Positions 33,721 through 46,826 are shown, counted from the stretch's first letter. The stretch is DNA of 64,000 nt from Molanna angustata (GCA_963576475.1 OY754978.1:7266629-7330628), one strand, 5' to 3'. A program made the numbers and translations. Notes: generated from the letters alone by a model not told the origin.

Positions 33721-35754
33721 GTCATAGAAAGTTTATCTACAAAGTGAAAGTCAACTTCGAATTTTTATTTTTATTTGATAACAAGCATGTTTAAGTACCT
33801 ACATTTGCGTTTTCATTGCCATAAAAGGATATTTACCAACAAATGCAATACAGAAGAATCACAGTTCTGGGAAAAGAAGGCGGGAATTAATGGACACAGA
33901 AACAATATTGTTCAAAAATTGTTGTAGGCAAATGTATTTGAGTCATATCAAATACATCTACATACTTGACATCATTGATCTTTGACCTTTATTCTATGGT
34001 TTAGAAAAGTTAAATCACGTCGGGATTTATTTTGTTGACACCTTTGTGTTTGTTTTGATGTTTTTTGAGGTAGTAGTGGTTAATTAGTTATTAGTACAAA
34101 GTATTGTGATTGTGTGCCTACCTAATATAGAGCGGAAACTATCGTCATCCAGTTCATTTGTGTATTATCACTGTATATTTGTTAACTTCTAGCCCTAGAA
34201 CAGGGTTCCCTTAAGAGCAGCAGTAGCCTACTTGTTTGTGTCACTGTGATTAAAACATCTCACATTGTGATGTTGTGATTATAAAATAAATAAACTTAAT
34301 TTCCCATCAATACAAACTGAAAACTTTATTAGATCGATAAGTCAAACTGGTTCTGTAAGAAACACAATATTATTTTTATTGCCATTAACGGGGTAAAATT
34401 TTTTAATGTACTACTTCTTTTCTCCGCTGTCGCTCTCAGTTAGAGACTTGTAGAAGCTGTGCCGCATCTTTCCTTATGTCGTGCACATGAATTTAATAAC
34501 CATTATAATATACAGAATGGGTTGTGTTGAGAAAACAAAAAAATACATCATTGTTGCCATTCTTATATTTCAACAGAAAACTGTCCACGTTTCGAATCCG
34601 TTTTATAACAATATAGCCTTTAAATCGTCCGTAGACGTTGTTTCTCGGTATTGCCAACCGAGCCAATATTCCTTACTGCGTTGAATTATATTATTAAGAT
34701 GGCAACATCGAATAAGACTTCTCATTACTGTACCATAATCCTAAACCCACCGGAGAACGTCGCCCGTCATTTGACATACAAAGAGAGAGAGATGGATTCA
34801 TATCTAACGAGTTGTGTTTGTCTTTAGCGGAATATGAAGCTTTCTCTGTCTCTCTGAATTTTCTAGTATTAATAATATTATGTATATTAAACAAAACATA
34901 TCCTAAAACTAACAACTACTCGTACATACATATTTATATAGCTGTGGAGTTATCGAATAGACTCTGTGTGTTTCTTGTGTCACAATCAATATTTACTTTG
35001 ATATTATTAATTAAGAGATGAGATAGTGAAATTCCTTGCGCCATTTGTAATTGGAGAGTTCAACGCAGAATGGCAATTTTCTTTCATACCATCACGGCAT
35101 ATTCCACAATTTGTTATAATTAATCTCACATAAAGGGATCTTTCTTAAATATACATCATATGGACCAGTATAACGTGTCGATTTCAGGAAATGCTATGAT
35201 AATGGAATCCCAAAGATTTCTGTCCCAAAATATTTGCATGCATATAAACCATTGAACAATGTACATACTTATATATGTTTCATTACTCCCATATATACCT
35301 AGCATTGGTTTAATGCAGAAAAACAAATTCCATCATGTATAATATGTATGTGTAGTTGGTCATCATACGACCAATGACAACGGATGGGCACTGTTTCCAT
35401 GTCTGATGACCGTAGATGCATAAAACTATTAAAGTCAAATAAACCATAGCTTCATGATAACACAGTCCTAGGTCTGAATGCAGAGTCCTACCTAAATACT
35501 AAATTCTAAATACTAACCATATTTTCATTGCACAGTCGCTCACTTAAGTTAGGAGATCTCGTGGCTTCCTAACTGGAGGATGCTACGACGTTTTTCTATG
35601 AGAATTGCATTGCAGAGACATATCTACATAAATACTTGGCGAATGCGCGTCGACGTAAACTAACATTTGCAAACTTTCAAATAGTAAGGTTGATTGCGAG
35701 GAACCTTACGAGTGGTTTAATAATAAAATAAAAGATGTTTTTTAACAGATTTTT

Positions 35755-36150
35755 AATTATCTCAATAGAGACGAAGTTGGAATATTTATTGTAGGAGAAC
35801 CGGGAAATCAAGGCACCTACAGGGCTTACGACCTGTCATCGGCTGGTTTACGTGATCACTTTATGCGCTTGCGCAACGTTCACCAATTATGCCTTTTAAT
35901 GAGATCCCTATCAATTCAATTTTGAAAGTTCTATATATTGTAATACTGAAATTCTTTTCGCTTGAAAATAAGGAATTTTTACTACAGACATCTATGGGTG
36001 AAATTATGAACAACAATCTTATTATTTTTATTTATTTTGTTGGAACGCCATCTATTGAGAGAATTGGTTTTTTGTAAATAATGAAAGCTACAATTCTTAT
36101 ATCTGAGGTGACAATGCATTTTTCGCATAGAAGTCACCCCTGAATTGCGC
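35755..36150 (+). mobile_element. Family E4, fuller copy
   Basis: Order: CTCAATAGAGACGAAGTTGG, AATCAAGGCACCTACAGGGC, TTACGACCTGTCATCGGCTG, GTTCACCAATTATGCC, GAAAGTTCTATATATTG, CTTGAAAATAAGG, then GCCATCTATTGAGAGAATTG and AATGAAAGCTACAATTCTTA. The GCCATCTATTGAGA block and an ATCTATGGGTG block echo the outer CTCAATAGA motif. No open frame resembles a transposase. Confidence 0.7.
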
Positions 36151-36539
36151 CAGACTTATAAGGTCATTTTTGTCTTATTTACCTACTTGTACCAATGTGT
36201 TTGCGCATATGCAATAATAAAAATATTCGAAAATAAAAGATGTTTTCGATGGATGATGATTTTAGCGACTTCGGCAAATATGTATTTGGTAATTTTGTCA
36301 AATCAAATACCAAACAGAGTATTCAGCGATCTATACGAGATGCATAGAATAATAATAAAACTATAGAATACTCATTCTCATACAATACCTCGCTGAAAAA
36401 GTGAAGCCGTTTTATTGGCCGGCTCGTGTCAATATATGTATGACTGCTATAATTTAGCAACTAATTTTGCTATTTTGCTAACTATTCCGTAAATAATAAA
36501 ATAAAATTTGCCCTTAACCACTATATTTTGAGTCACTAT

Positions 36540-36600
36540 GCGACATGTTTCGGCAGTGCTGTCCTGCCATCGACCGGTTAGTTGAGACTGAGTGTTGATG
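36540..36600 (-). other. Hairpin-GAAAC motif, second type
   Basis: On the minus strand, GGCAG, loop GACAGCA and CTGCC (36552-36568) are followed directly by GAAAC and ATGTCGCAT. Layout and flanking ATGT match the motif at 3281-3322. The upstream CGATGG only loosely recalls CUGANGA. Confidence 0.35.
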
Positions 36601-37689
36601 TTTAGTTTTTGGATGTGTCAGATGTGTGGGGAGGTGAGTAGAGGGGGTTGGTGGTGGACGGATTGGTGTCTATTTGGGGAACATACCACGCAGACGGCCA
36701 AATGATACTCGTAGCAAAATGTTGACCAAATAAGTCAACATAAAGCAGTATCATTTACTGCAGGCTAAAGAGTATTATATACTATTATAATTCTATGACG
36801 AGATGCCGAAAATTCACTGGAATTTAAAAAAAAATCATGATATTGAGCTGTCAGTGTGAAGTGTGAAGTTGGTTACATATTATGTTTGTGTTGTTATATA
36901 GCAAAAAAACATTTTAAACGTCAAACGTCAGAAAAGAGATACATAGCTTTCTAAGCCCATAGATAGCTTCTCTTTTCCTCATACACAATAATGTGAAATT
37001 CTACGCCATCGACCTTAAGTTTGGCGTAGTATTTAGTATTTAGTTAGTGATGTCTCTGCAACGCAATTGCTAACTTAAGAATACTAAATACTCCAGTGAG
37101 GTTAGGAATTAGTATTTAGGTACCTAGGATTGTGCATTCAAACGATCCACCTATTTATTAATGGAGGTCGACATGCCGTGGAGGTCGAAAATATTTTCAA
37201 AATAATGTCCATTTTATTTTTATCGAAAATTATTTTTTTCGCTCGCCGAAACAGCGTCGTTTCTTGTTGTTATCGTCATCATTAAAAGATGTTGATTATG
37301 AAATATAAATTTAGAAATTGAATTAAAAATTCATCACGTTGATATTATTTTTCCCTTTCAATTTATTTCGACACATTTCCCAGCTCGAGCGCGGGGCGCT
37401 TGTTCCGGCCCCTTATCAACTTTCTTCCGTAATAGAGTTACTTAAAATCTTTAATTGTAAAAGTTAAAAGTCATAATTAAAACTCCAGCGTCGAATGGAA
37501 CTCCCGACTATAGCCCCAGACGTTCTCCAGTTCATATCGGCTCCTAGTTGGATGTAGAAACAAGGTCTGCACATATTATGTCACAAATAGAGATTGTGAC
37601 GCTTCTAATTGTCATAAATTGACAGTGATATATGAAATTTAAGGTGTAATTCGTTTTTAAACCGATCTTAAATTATTACTGGTGGAGTA

Positions 37690-37875
37690 ATCAAAATGTC
37701 GATTCGTTCAAGAGAACTTTGTTCTCTTAACAAATCGACAAAGTTTCAAACCAGGATACGCGAGAATATATGCAGGGTCTATATTTTTCAAGGTTTTTCC
37801 AACTTTGACGTCAAAAAACACCAACTTAGAGGCTTCGCAGCATATATGTTCTATATACGGATTTACTCAGAATCC
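37690..37875 (+). repeat. Interspersed repeat family F, copy 2
   Basis: Homologous to 18358-18560. Here the leading hairpin is well kept: TGTCGATTCGTTCAAGAGAA, short loop, TTCTCTTAACAAATCGACA. Then GATACGCGAGAATATATGCA, GGTTTTTCCAACTTTGACG and GGATTTACTCAGAATCCGCA follow. Confidence 0.7.
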
Positions 37876-38084
37876 GCAGTAGAACTTTTCGTGTATCTGT
37901 CTGTGTTTGTGTGTGTGTGTGTCCTTATAACTTTTGATCCGCTCAATTTACAGAAACCAAAATTTCAGAATATATAAATAGTTATAGGCCTACAAAATCA
38001 GGGGTTATCAACTTTTGAATTTTTACTTTATTTTTCCATATATCTTATTAACTTTACTTATTATATTTTATGGTAAATTTATAA

Positions 38085-38580
38085 CACCTCGATAGAGACA
38101 TAGTTGTAATATCATAGGAGAACCAGGATATCAAAGAACCTACATAACTTCTAATCATTTTATGGGCTTGCTCAAGGTTCGCCAATTATATATTCTTATT
38201 GAGTTCCCTTATCAACCCAATTCTTGAATGTTTTAAACATTTTAATCTGTTCGTTTGAAAATAAGCTGAAACACCATTGCCATCTATGAACTGACGAAAA
38301 AACTTTATTGTAACGCCATCTATTGAGAAATTAGTTTGTAAACAATGAAAGCAACAGTCCTTGACATGAGGTGACAGATGTCAACCCTGAACTTGCTTGT
38401 ACCCAATGTATATCGAATATTCTTATAATTACATACATGCAAACGTTGGATTTATTTCCCTGTTGAGTTCCAACTTAAAACTATCTCTATTGAGGTGTTG
38501 AAAATTTTACATAAAACATAATTGACTCCTGACGGGGAAAATATCCAATGTTTGCGTATAAGCAAGCAACTATAAAAAAA
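38085..38580 (+). mobile_element. Family E4 copy with inverted 3' block
   Basis: It starts ACACCTCGATAGAGACATAG and near 38500 has the inverted end CTCTATTGAGGTGTT. Internally GTTCGCCAATTATATATTC, GTTTGAAAATAAGC, GCCATCTATGAACTGACG and AACGCCATCTATTGAGA follow the family order. From about 38430 to 38575 a further inverted pair (GCAAACGTTGGATTTATTTC / GAAAATATCCAATGTTTGCG) brackets the end. The latter block also follows the copy at 43905-44370, so it belongs to the family. Confidence 0.65.
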
Positions 38581-38597
38581 TCGATTATGGTTATTAT

Positions 38598-39124
38598 AGG
38601 CCCGATATTACAGTTGGCCCTCAATTCATTGAGTTTGTCAAACTCAAGAGATAATGTTAAGGGGAGATTAAATACATTTCCGTATTTCAGTGCAATATGA
38701 CATGTCAGTTTCTAAATCTTCAAATTTTAAATAACCTCAAATAATACGAACAACAAAACGGGACGCTACGACTTGAAATACTATTGTTTTATTATCCAAC
38801 ATAGTAAATTTATTTTTTTTTCACCAAAATAATGCTTTGAAATGCCCATGTTCTTTTCAACATGGCTGTCAGTTTGTTTTGTTGTATGGCGCCACCGTCG
38901 ATACAACTAACACGTCTAGTGATAGAACACTGAAACTACACGCGTTGCCTAGGAACGAGTCGAGAAATGACAGTTGACTCACCGTGAAGTACTTAATGCG
39001 CCAAAAACGTTGAGTTAAATATTTGTCGTTTTTAGGGAAAATTAGGCCTAAACGGACACTGTAATACGCTATATTTTTGTAAAACTTGAGATTAGCTCTT
39101 AAACTGAGACTGTAATACCGGCCC
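38598..39124 (-). mobile_element. MITE family G, near-complete copy
   Basis: The left end GGCCCGATATTACAG and the right end (reverse complement GGGCCGGTATTACAG) enclose ~526 bp. The right half matches 24730-24868. The right end abuts LINE sequence at 39125. A partial flank similarity (ATGGTTATTA left, ATGGATTATTA right) is not an exact duplication. Superfamily unknown. Confidence 0.7.
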
Positions 39125-39484
39125 ATGGATTATTAAAAAGAATGCAAAGAATATCACGGACTGACGTGGTCAGTAGTACTGAAGTACTACGTAGAGCCAA
39201 CACCAAAAGATAATTATTCACCAATCTTAAGCTCCGTAAAGCGTTATACTTCGGCCATATTCTGAGAAGTGAAAAGTATGCCAACCTTTAGCTCGTCGTG
39301 AAGGGGAAGATTGAGGGTCGTAGAGGGGTCGGAAGAAGACAGCTTTTCTGGCTGCGAAACATCCGGGAATGGACCGGTATGAGAACTGTGGAGGAGCTAT
39401 TTCGCACTGCACAGGACACGGAGGCTTTTTCTATGGTGGTCGTCAACGTCGGGGAGACCTGACATGACACAAGAAGAAGAAGAT
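39125..39484 (+). mobile_element. Non-LTR retrotransposon C-terminus
   Basis: The plus frame reads LLKRMQRISRTDVVSSTEVL, RRANTKR, LFTNLKLRKALYFGHILRSE, KYANL then a stop, VVKGKIEGRRGVGRRQLFWL, RNIREWTGMRTVEELFRTAQ and DTEAFSMVVVNVG, followed by (GAA)n at 39471-39482. RKxxYFGHxxRxxKY, KGKIEGxRxxGRRxxxWLxNxREW is a recurrent insect LINE tail. One internal stop occurs near 39290. The 5' part is cut by MITE G. Confidence 0.85.
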
Positions 39485-39659
39485 AGAGTATTAACTGATT
39501 TAGATGATATTTAATATTAAATTTACAAAAATATATTTACTAACAACAGCAGTCTTACTCATCAATTAAAACCCATTAAACAATTCCCGTTATTCTTTTG
39601 GAATCATATCCTGTTCAACTTCTTAAACAACGATTCTGAAATTTATGTTTTTGAAATAT

Positions 39660-39722
39660 TATATATCAGCCTTCGTGGTTCAGTTGGTTTGGTATCTTAC
39701 TGCTGATCCATCTTTTTTTCTA
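39660..39722 (+). mobile_element. SINE S2 head fragment
   Basis: CAGCCTTCGTGGTTCAGTTG, GTTTGGTATCTTACTGCTGA and TCCA match the A-box half of family S2. The B-box and body are lost after 39710. Confidence 0.6.
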
Positions 39723-40294
39723 AATCACATTATATTTCTTCTTTTTCCTTGCTTTTTAGAGAATCCTGCATTGGGAGAAACTCGATGTTGTCACAGCAAA
39801 CAAAAAAACAAATATGCTGTGGTAGCCCTTACTGCTATTCTTCATACTTCCTTCTCTTCATAACAATTATCCCGATTTCATTTTTGCCTAGCTATTTCCG
39901 CTCAGATTTTACCCTGTAAAAATCTCTGAAAAATCCTTGTATTTTTTTTCTTTTTGTAAAAGTTTTTATGCTGTAAAATATCTCGCGTTTAGAAAAAAGA
40001 TGGATAAAATGTTAATTCCCCACCATACTATTTTAAAGCGTGATATGTATGTAAGTACCTATATTTATATGTATGTATGAGAGAGGGTATTTATTTTTTA
40101 GACGAGCATCAATTGAAAACGAAAATGTTTTTCATGTCGCTTCTTTTAAGACCAGTATCAGATATTGACAAATTTAAAATCAAATTTTCATTTTTTTATC
40201 GTGTTATTTTAATATTTTCGAAAGTTTTCGTACAATTTTTTTCAACGAATTAAACTTCAAATAGGTAACTACTTTTTCTTGAGCAAATATTTCT

Positions 40295-40803
40295 TTATTT
40301 ATGTGTCAGAAGTACGTATATTTACACAAATAGTGAATATTTATGTGTCAGAAGTACGTATATTTACACAAATAGTGAATATTTATGTGTCAGAAGTACG
40401 TATATTTACACAAATAGTGAATATTTATGTGTCAGAAGTACGTATATTTACACAAATAGTGAATATTTATGTGTCAGAAGTACGTATATTTACACAAATA
40501 GTGAATATTTATGTGTCAGAAGTACGTATATTTACACAAATAGTGAATATTTATGTGTCAGAAGTACGTATATTTACACAAATAGTGAATATTTATGTGT
40601 CAGAAGTACGTATATTTACACAAATAGTGAATATTTATGTGTCAGAAGTACGTATATTTACACAAATAGTGAATATTTATGTGTCAGAAGTACGTATATT
40701 TACACAAATAGTGAATATTTATGTGTCAGAAGTACGTATATTTACACAAATAGTGAATATTTATGTGTCAGAAGTACGTATATTTACACAAATAGTGAAT
40801 ATT
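40295..40803. repeat. Minisatellite, 42-bp unit x 12, near-identical
   Basis: The unit contains TTTATGTGTCAGAAGTACG and TATATTTACACAAATAGTGA. The copies look identical by eye. Because 42 is a multiple of three, a 183-codon frame (40279-40830 plus) stays open, repeating IYVSEVRIFTQIVN. A second plus frame is also open across the array, so openness is not evidence of coding. There is no start context, homology or codon pattern to support a gene. Confidence 0.95.
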
Positions 40804-40847
40804 TTCAAGTATTACTTGGCTTTTGGGTGAAAAACATGCTGATTATA

Positions 40848-41080
40848 GATGGGTGGTGGCAGAGCGGTTAGCGTACTGGGTTTATAATCCAGTGGTTGCG
40901 AGTTCGTATCCTGCTACGACCGATTTCATTCACCCATAGCACAAACATTCATGCTTAATTTAGGGAATGTATGGATAAGGATATTATTTTTTCATACAAA
41001 ATGTTCCATACATTTTGTTGATTTTCGTTACCATGGTTACGATCGAATCCTCATGATAATATTATAATGTGTAATGTTAA
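40848..41080 (+). mobile_element. SINE, family S1
   Basis: GGTGGTGGCAGAGCGGTTAG (A-box), CTGGGTTTATAATCCAG (anticodon-arm-like), GTTGCGAGTTCGTATCC (B-box) and TGCTACGACC form a recognisable tRNA-like fold; 5' GGTGGTG and 3' TACGACC pair almost throughout. The body GATTTCATTCACCCATAGCA onward is non-tRNA. Other copies lie at 16085 and 25905. Treated as a SINE, not a tRNA gene. Confidence 0.75.
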
Positions 41081-41229
41081 ATGTAAAAAGCTATGTATGT
41101 TTATGTATTTGTATTTTTTCTTTGTTTGTGTTGCAGGTGTCATGTTTTTTTTTGTTTATGAATTATCTAGATTTTCGTTTATTTATTTATTTAGGACTGA
41201 GACCCAACGACAAATCTTACTTAAATTTT

Positions 41230-41560
41230 GTATGCACACATGCTTCTGATGACGATTTATAAAAAAAGTGTGGTTTGTGGCCAACACTTACTCTTTCTTA
41301 TACTTATATTCAATTACATTTTAGATCTTTTTCCATAGTCCAATATTGCTCATTTTTTGTATGCACACTTGCTTCTGATGATGATTTATAAAAAAGTGTG
41401 GTTTGTGGCTGACACTTAATCTTTCTTATACTTATATTCAATTACATTTTAGATCTTTTTCCAAAGTCCAATATTGCTTAAATTTTGTATGCACACTTGC
41501 TTCTGATGACAATTTATAAAAACAAGTGAGCTGCGTCCAACACTAAATGTGTTAAATTAC
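41230..41560. repeat. Tandem repeat, ~129-bp unit, ~2.6 copies
   Basis: GTATGCACACTTGCTTCTGA recurs at about 41230, 41359 and 41488. Shared unit blocks include AAGTGTGGTTTGTGGC, CTTTCTTATACTTATATTCA and TTAGATCTTTTTCCA. The first two units are nearly identical; the third is partial. Confidence 0.85.
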
Positions 41561-41701
41561 ATTTAAACAATTTCGCAATTAAGAGTGGGTCAGCTTTGAA
41601 ATCTGTTAAAATTAAATACTCAAACGTGTAAAAAAAAGGTATAATTAATTTATTATTTAATATGAGCAACAAAGAATAGCCGCAAAGAGTCAAGATAACA
41701 T

Positions 41702-41822
41702 ATTTATTTTTATTTAATTATCAAAATAAATATGTAAATATGTATTTATTTTGATTTATTTATCAAAATAAATATGTAAATATGTATTTATTTTGATTTA
41801 TTTATCAAAATAAATATGTACC
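41702..41822. repeat. Tandem repeat, 42-bp AT-only-rich palindromic unit
   Basis: TTTATTTATCAAAATAAATA then TGTAAATATGTATTTATTTT repeats about 2.8 times. Each unit contains TATTTATTTTGA / TCAAAATAAATA, so it can fold on itself. Confidence 0.8.
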
Positions 41823-42058
41823 GTTCATGAGTGATTAATCTCCGTACCTACATATCGCTTGATTTAAATTCATTTTAGATGCAGATTTATAAAGCTTTGG
41901 TCTATAAAATCAGATTGCATTGGTTTATATAATTTGAAATAGCGAAATGACACGTGTTTTGAATTTAAATACCATTATCTGTCAGCTCATTATCTCTATT
42001 GTTCGAATGTCGACTTGTTCTACACGTAATCGAGAAATTCATTAATTCAGAATTAATA

Positions 42059-42740
42059 GGGTGACTACTGCCAACGTACCTATTTTTTTCAATTTGAGTT
42101 TGCATCATTACTACAAAACGAATCATTTTGAAAAAAATAACCTAGTTTGGATATTAATAAAGAAAAATATACCTTAACTTTTTAATTATGTTCTGAATAT
42201 ATTTTTGTAGGAAAATAATAAGCATACCCCGGTTTTTGACATTTATTTTAAATTTCTAAAAACTATAAGGTATAGAGCATTATATTCTTTTATAAATTAA
42301 AGAAGATCAAAATATCTGGAAAAATACGATGTAACGTTGCATTAATGCATGAAGTTAAGTTAATAAACCAAAAAAACTTTTATTTCGCAATGGTGTTGAA
42401 TGGAAAATAAATGTTTTTTAGGTTTATTTACTAAACCTGAAGCATTAATGCAACGTCACATCGTACTTTTCTAGATATTTTTGTTTTATTTCATTTAAAA
42501 AAAATATGTTAAACTACGCCTTATATTTTATGAAAAATATAAGATAAATGACGAAAATCGGGGTATGCCATTATTTTTCTACAAAAATTTATACAGAACA
42601 TTATCAAAAAGTAAAGATATATTTTTCTTTATTAATACCCAAACTATCAAAATTATTTTTTTCAAAACTTTTTGATAAGAAATAATGATGGTATATCAAA
42701 TTGAAAAATAGGGACGTTGGCAGCAGCCCCCCCCCCCCCT
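42059..42740. mobile_element. Long-inverted-repeat element (fold-back MITE)
   Basis: The left arm starts AGGGTGACTACTGCCAACGT and the right arm (reverse complement) has GCTGCTGCCAACGTCCCTAT. Complementarity continues through most of each ~280-bp arm (for example AATAAGCATACCCCGGTTTT vs ATGGCATACCCCGATTTT, and ACGATGTAACGTTGCATTAA mirrored by AATGCAACGTCACATCGTAC). TTAAT flanks both sides and may be the duplication. A poly-C run sits at the right end. No coding capacity. Confidence 0.8.
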
Positions 42741-43303
42741 TAATAATATATAATCAAACATTATTCAGATTTTAGAATAATCCCTGAATTATTACTCAAA
42801 ACTAACAAATCTTTTTTCTTTATCTACATATTCTACTCTATGAAAAATATATTCTCCAGCTCGATTTGATTCCGTTCGGATATCACATTCCCAAAATCCC
42901 GCTGCCATTTTTTGCGTCTTTTTTTTCAGTCCCATGTCACCCCCCTTTACGATTTTCATTTTTCAGTTTTTATACTGACAGAATAAAATATGAGATCGTG
43001 TCTGGATGAGTGGGGCGGGGGAACGGACGGGAGGTGGCGCTGTTTTCCGATAATGAACGCTGTATTTTAATATTCCGGCAATATCTGCATGAAACTTGAG
43101 CATCTACCCACTGTTCTATGAATCTCTGTAATATCCACCTATGATATTCACAGTCATATATAGTTCAACTTAAAAAAATCAAATTAAAAAAAAATATCAT
43201 CATTATAATACATTCTATTTTCATCTGTAGAACAAATTAATAAACAAGTAAATATAAATAAATTAGGACATCTTTTTCGAAGTTTTCTTCGCGTTGAAAT
43301 GAA

Positions 43304-43500
43304 GCACATCATCATCATTGGCCTTTTAGCCCGTTGTGGGCCTTGGTCTCCTTCAGAACCCGTCGCCATTCCTCCCTGCACTCTGCGGCTCTTTTACAGT
43401 TGATAAGGCCCAGCGCTCGTACATCAGCCTCCACATCGTCCAGCCATCTCATTTTTGGTCTGCCTCAGCTTCTTCTTCCGTCTGGTGTGGTGTTTAAAAC
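43304..43500 (-). mobile_element. Non-LTR retrotransposon 3' end
   Basis: Minus strand: VLNTTPDGRRS, stop, GRPKMRWLDDVEADVRALGL, INCKRAAECREEWRRVLKET and KAHNGLKGQ, then a stop and (ATG)n tail at 43304-43318. RGRPKxRWLDDVExDxRALG...AxxREEWRRVLKExKAHxGL is the same tail type as at 24261-24535. Only the last ~60 codons remain. Confidence 0.85.
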
Positions 43501-43904
43501 CTTGTTGGGAGTACGATCATCACACGTCCTGTGGACGGAGTACGATCGTCACTTATCCTGTGGACTGAAATGAAGCACAAGTTAAAGAAAACTGAAATCG
43601 ATCTTATAACAATATAAATAACTCCTGATATTATGCAACATGTATAGCAGTCACAATTCATGTTCAGAAATACAAATTTGTTCAATTTTATCGAAATGTC
43701 AAATGAATCAAACCGGAATATGTTTATTGATCCATTGTCATCGTGTATACAAATATTTTTAAAATGTCAGTGCTGTAACTGATCGGGAAAATAGTTATAA
43801 TTCCTATTTCTTATATTGAATTATGAATTTTATGAAATGCGCAAACAGAATTTAGCATTCACTGAAGTTTTATATCTACTAAATATTTTATGACATTTCT
43901 TTAA

Positions 43905-44370
43905 CATGTCAACAGAGACGATGTTGAAATATCATTATCAACCAGGAACCCAAGGCACATCTGTGCATAAGCACTGTCACCTCACGTATAAGGACTGTTG
44001 CTTTCAATGTTTACAAACTAATTTCTCAATAGATGGCGTTACAATAAAGTTTCTTCGTCACTTCATAGATGGCGATGGTGTTTCAGCTTATTTTCAAACA
44101 AACAGATTTTCATGATTGAAATATATAGAATAATCAATAATAAAATATATCAATAGAAAGGTTAATTTGGTGAACGTTGCGAAAGCACATAAAGTGATCA
44201 CGTTGACCAGCCGATGATGGGTCGTAATCCCTGAGGGTGCCTTGAGTTTATGCTTCTATAATATTCCAAATTCGTCTCTATTGATATTTTAAAGAATTGT
44301 CATAAAATAGCTTTGACTCCCGACAGGGAAAGATCTAATGCTTGTGTATATGCAAGTATAAAAAACATTT
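43905..44370 (-). mobile_element. Family E4, fuller copy
   Basis: Read in reverse, landmarks are TCGTCTCTATTGATATTTT, GGTGCCTTGAGTTTATGCT, GGGTCGTAATCCCTGAGG, GGTGAACGTTGCGAAAGC, TTTCAAACAAACAGATTTTC, TAGATGGCGATGG and CAATAGATGGCGTTACAATA. The left side begins ACAGAGACGATGTTGAAATA, the inverted counterpart of the right end. The flanking GACTCCCGACAGGGAAAGAT block is shared with 38540. Confidence 0.7.
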
Positions 44371-44699
44371 CTCTACGAATTATGAACTTACCTACTAGCC
44401 CATAATATTTCTTTTGGTTTCTATGTATTTGTCTTTCTTAAAACATTTTCTTGTCACTCCTTTGTTTCGTTCATATTCTGTTATGCTTCGAACAATCCTT
44501 TACCACTTTTTTGTTTAAAGTGGAAGTTTATTAAATATATATTCCAAGTCTGGTTGAATTTATAAAACAATGAAATAATATTTCCAAACATCAAGAGTCC
44601 TTTTCTCATCCTTCCTCGTCTTTCTATAATCACAACGTTGTCTTGTCGTTACAATAATACACAATTTTACGCACATTAATATTTATCTTTGTCGAACAT

Positions 44700-44965
44700 A
44701 CACAAGATTGTACTTACTTACTTCCGATGGCCAAACAACTCCGAGCCTTCCAGTCAGCAGCCGTGGACTTTCAGTAATCGAAGCATTCAACACATTCAGT
44801 TCCCGGATGACATTTTCCATCAATCATCATCTCTGCCTTGGACTTCCGAGAGATCTCTCGCCCACCCGGTTATTTTGCAGGATGCGTTTTGTGTGGCTCT
44901 TTCGTCTCTCTATCTGACGACATTTCTAATCCAGGCTAATCTTTTAGACCTGATCTCACTAGTGA
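44700..44965 (-). mobile_element. Non-LTR retrotransposon 3' end
   Basis: Minus strand, in shifting frames: IRSKRLAWIRNVVR, GERSLGSPRQRW, ENVIRELNV and STAADWKARSCLAIGSK, then a (GTAA)n-like end at 44710. GxRSxGxPRQRWxDxVxxEL...AxDWKxRSCL fits LINE tails. Heavily decayed. Confidence 0.65.
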
Positions 44966-45484
44966 AATGAAATTTTAGATTAATAGAAATAAAATTACAA
45001 AAAAATAGATCTATATATAACTTAAATAACTGTCAACAATTGAGGAATATCCAACATCATATTATAAATTCCTTAAAAAAAATCGTATAGCATAAGAGTT
45101 GTGAAGTAACTTATCCCTGAATATGAACATATAGTTAGGAGTTTAGCTATAACGATTTACTTTCCTTCTCTTTATCAGCTTAAAATATCAGCTTTAAAAT
45201 CTTAATATTAAAATTATTTATAAAATGAATTTCCTTCTAAAAGGTCAACAAAACAAATAAGAGTATTCATCAAATTCAATTGAACAATAGCAGATATGCA
45301 ATATGGTCATTTGGCTGGCTGAAACAGTTTTGTATGTAACATAATATTATGGTAGAAAGAAGGGATTCTGTCGTTAAAAATCCCGTTTGGAAGCAATATT
45401 ATGGCGTGCACTCGGGACACATCGAAATACTCTAGCACAAAATCATAATGTTTAAATGATTTAAATTATGATTCCCTACTAGCC

Positions 45485-45740
45485 TATCTGCAACTTCATG
45501 ACCTCTCCGATAGAAGGATTATATCTGATCTCGTACTCCACTATAAGATGGTTAATAACTACTTTAGCTCATCTTACTTTGTTAGTCAGATACATTACCA
45601 TAGAACAGTAAGGAGTACCCGCCAAAGTATAACATTCCTATGTTAGATGTCCAACACTAATATTATTTCCATAACTCACCAATGAATAGAATTCATCGGT
45701 TGGGCAATGATTATGGTTATATGACTGATATTTTCTTCCA
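45485..45740 (+). repeat. Interspersed repeat family J, copy 2
   Basis: Blocks CCTCTCCGATAGAAGGATTA, TATCTGATCTCGTACTCCAC, GATACATTACCATAGAACAG, ACATTCCTATGTTAGATGTC and CACCAATGAATAGAATTCAT match 31905-31975 and 32500-32760 in order. In the other locus these are split by MITE X and a tandem array. Confidence 0.65.
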
Positions 45741-45791
45741 TTCTATTAAGCACTGTTTTTATTTATTTATTTAGTACCACAATATTCTAAG

Positions 45792-46160
<369 letters not shown>

Positions 46161-46190
46161 ATATTTGATGTTTTCACGGGTGAAATATGT

Positions 46191-46826
<636 letters not shown>

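Noticed and set aside
40848..40921. Possible tRNA gene with a TAT-like anticodon loop
   Set aside because: The fold is fairly complete, but the same head with a non-tRNA body occurs at 16085-16360 and 25905-26037, so it is a SINE head.
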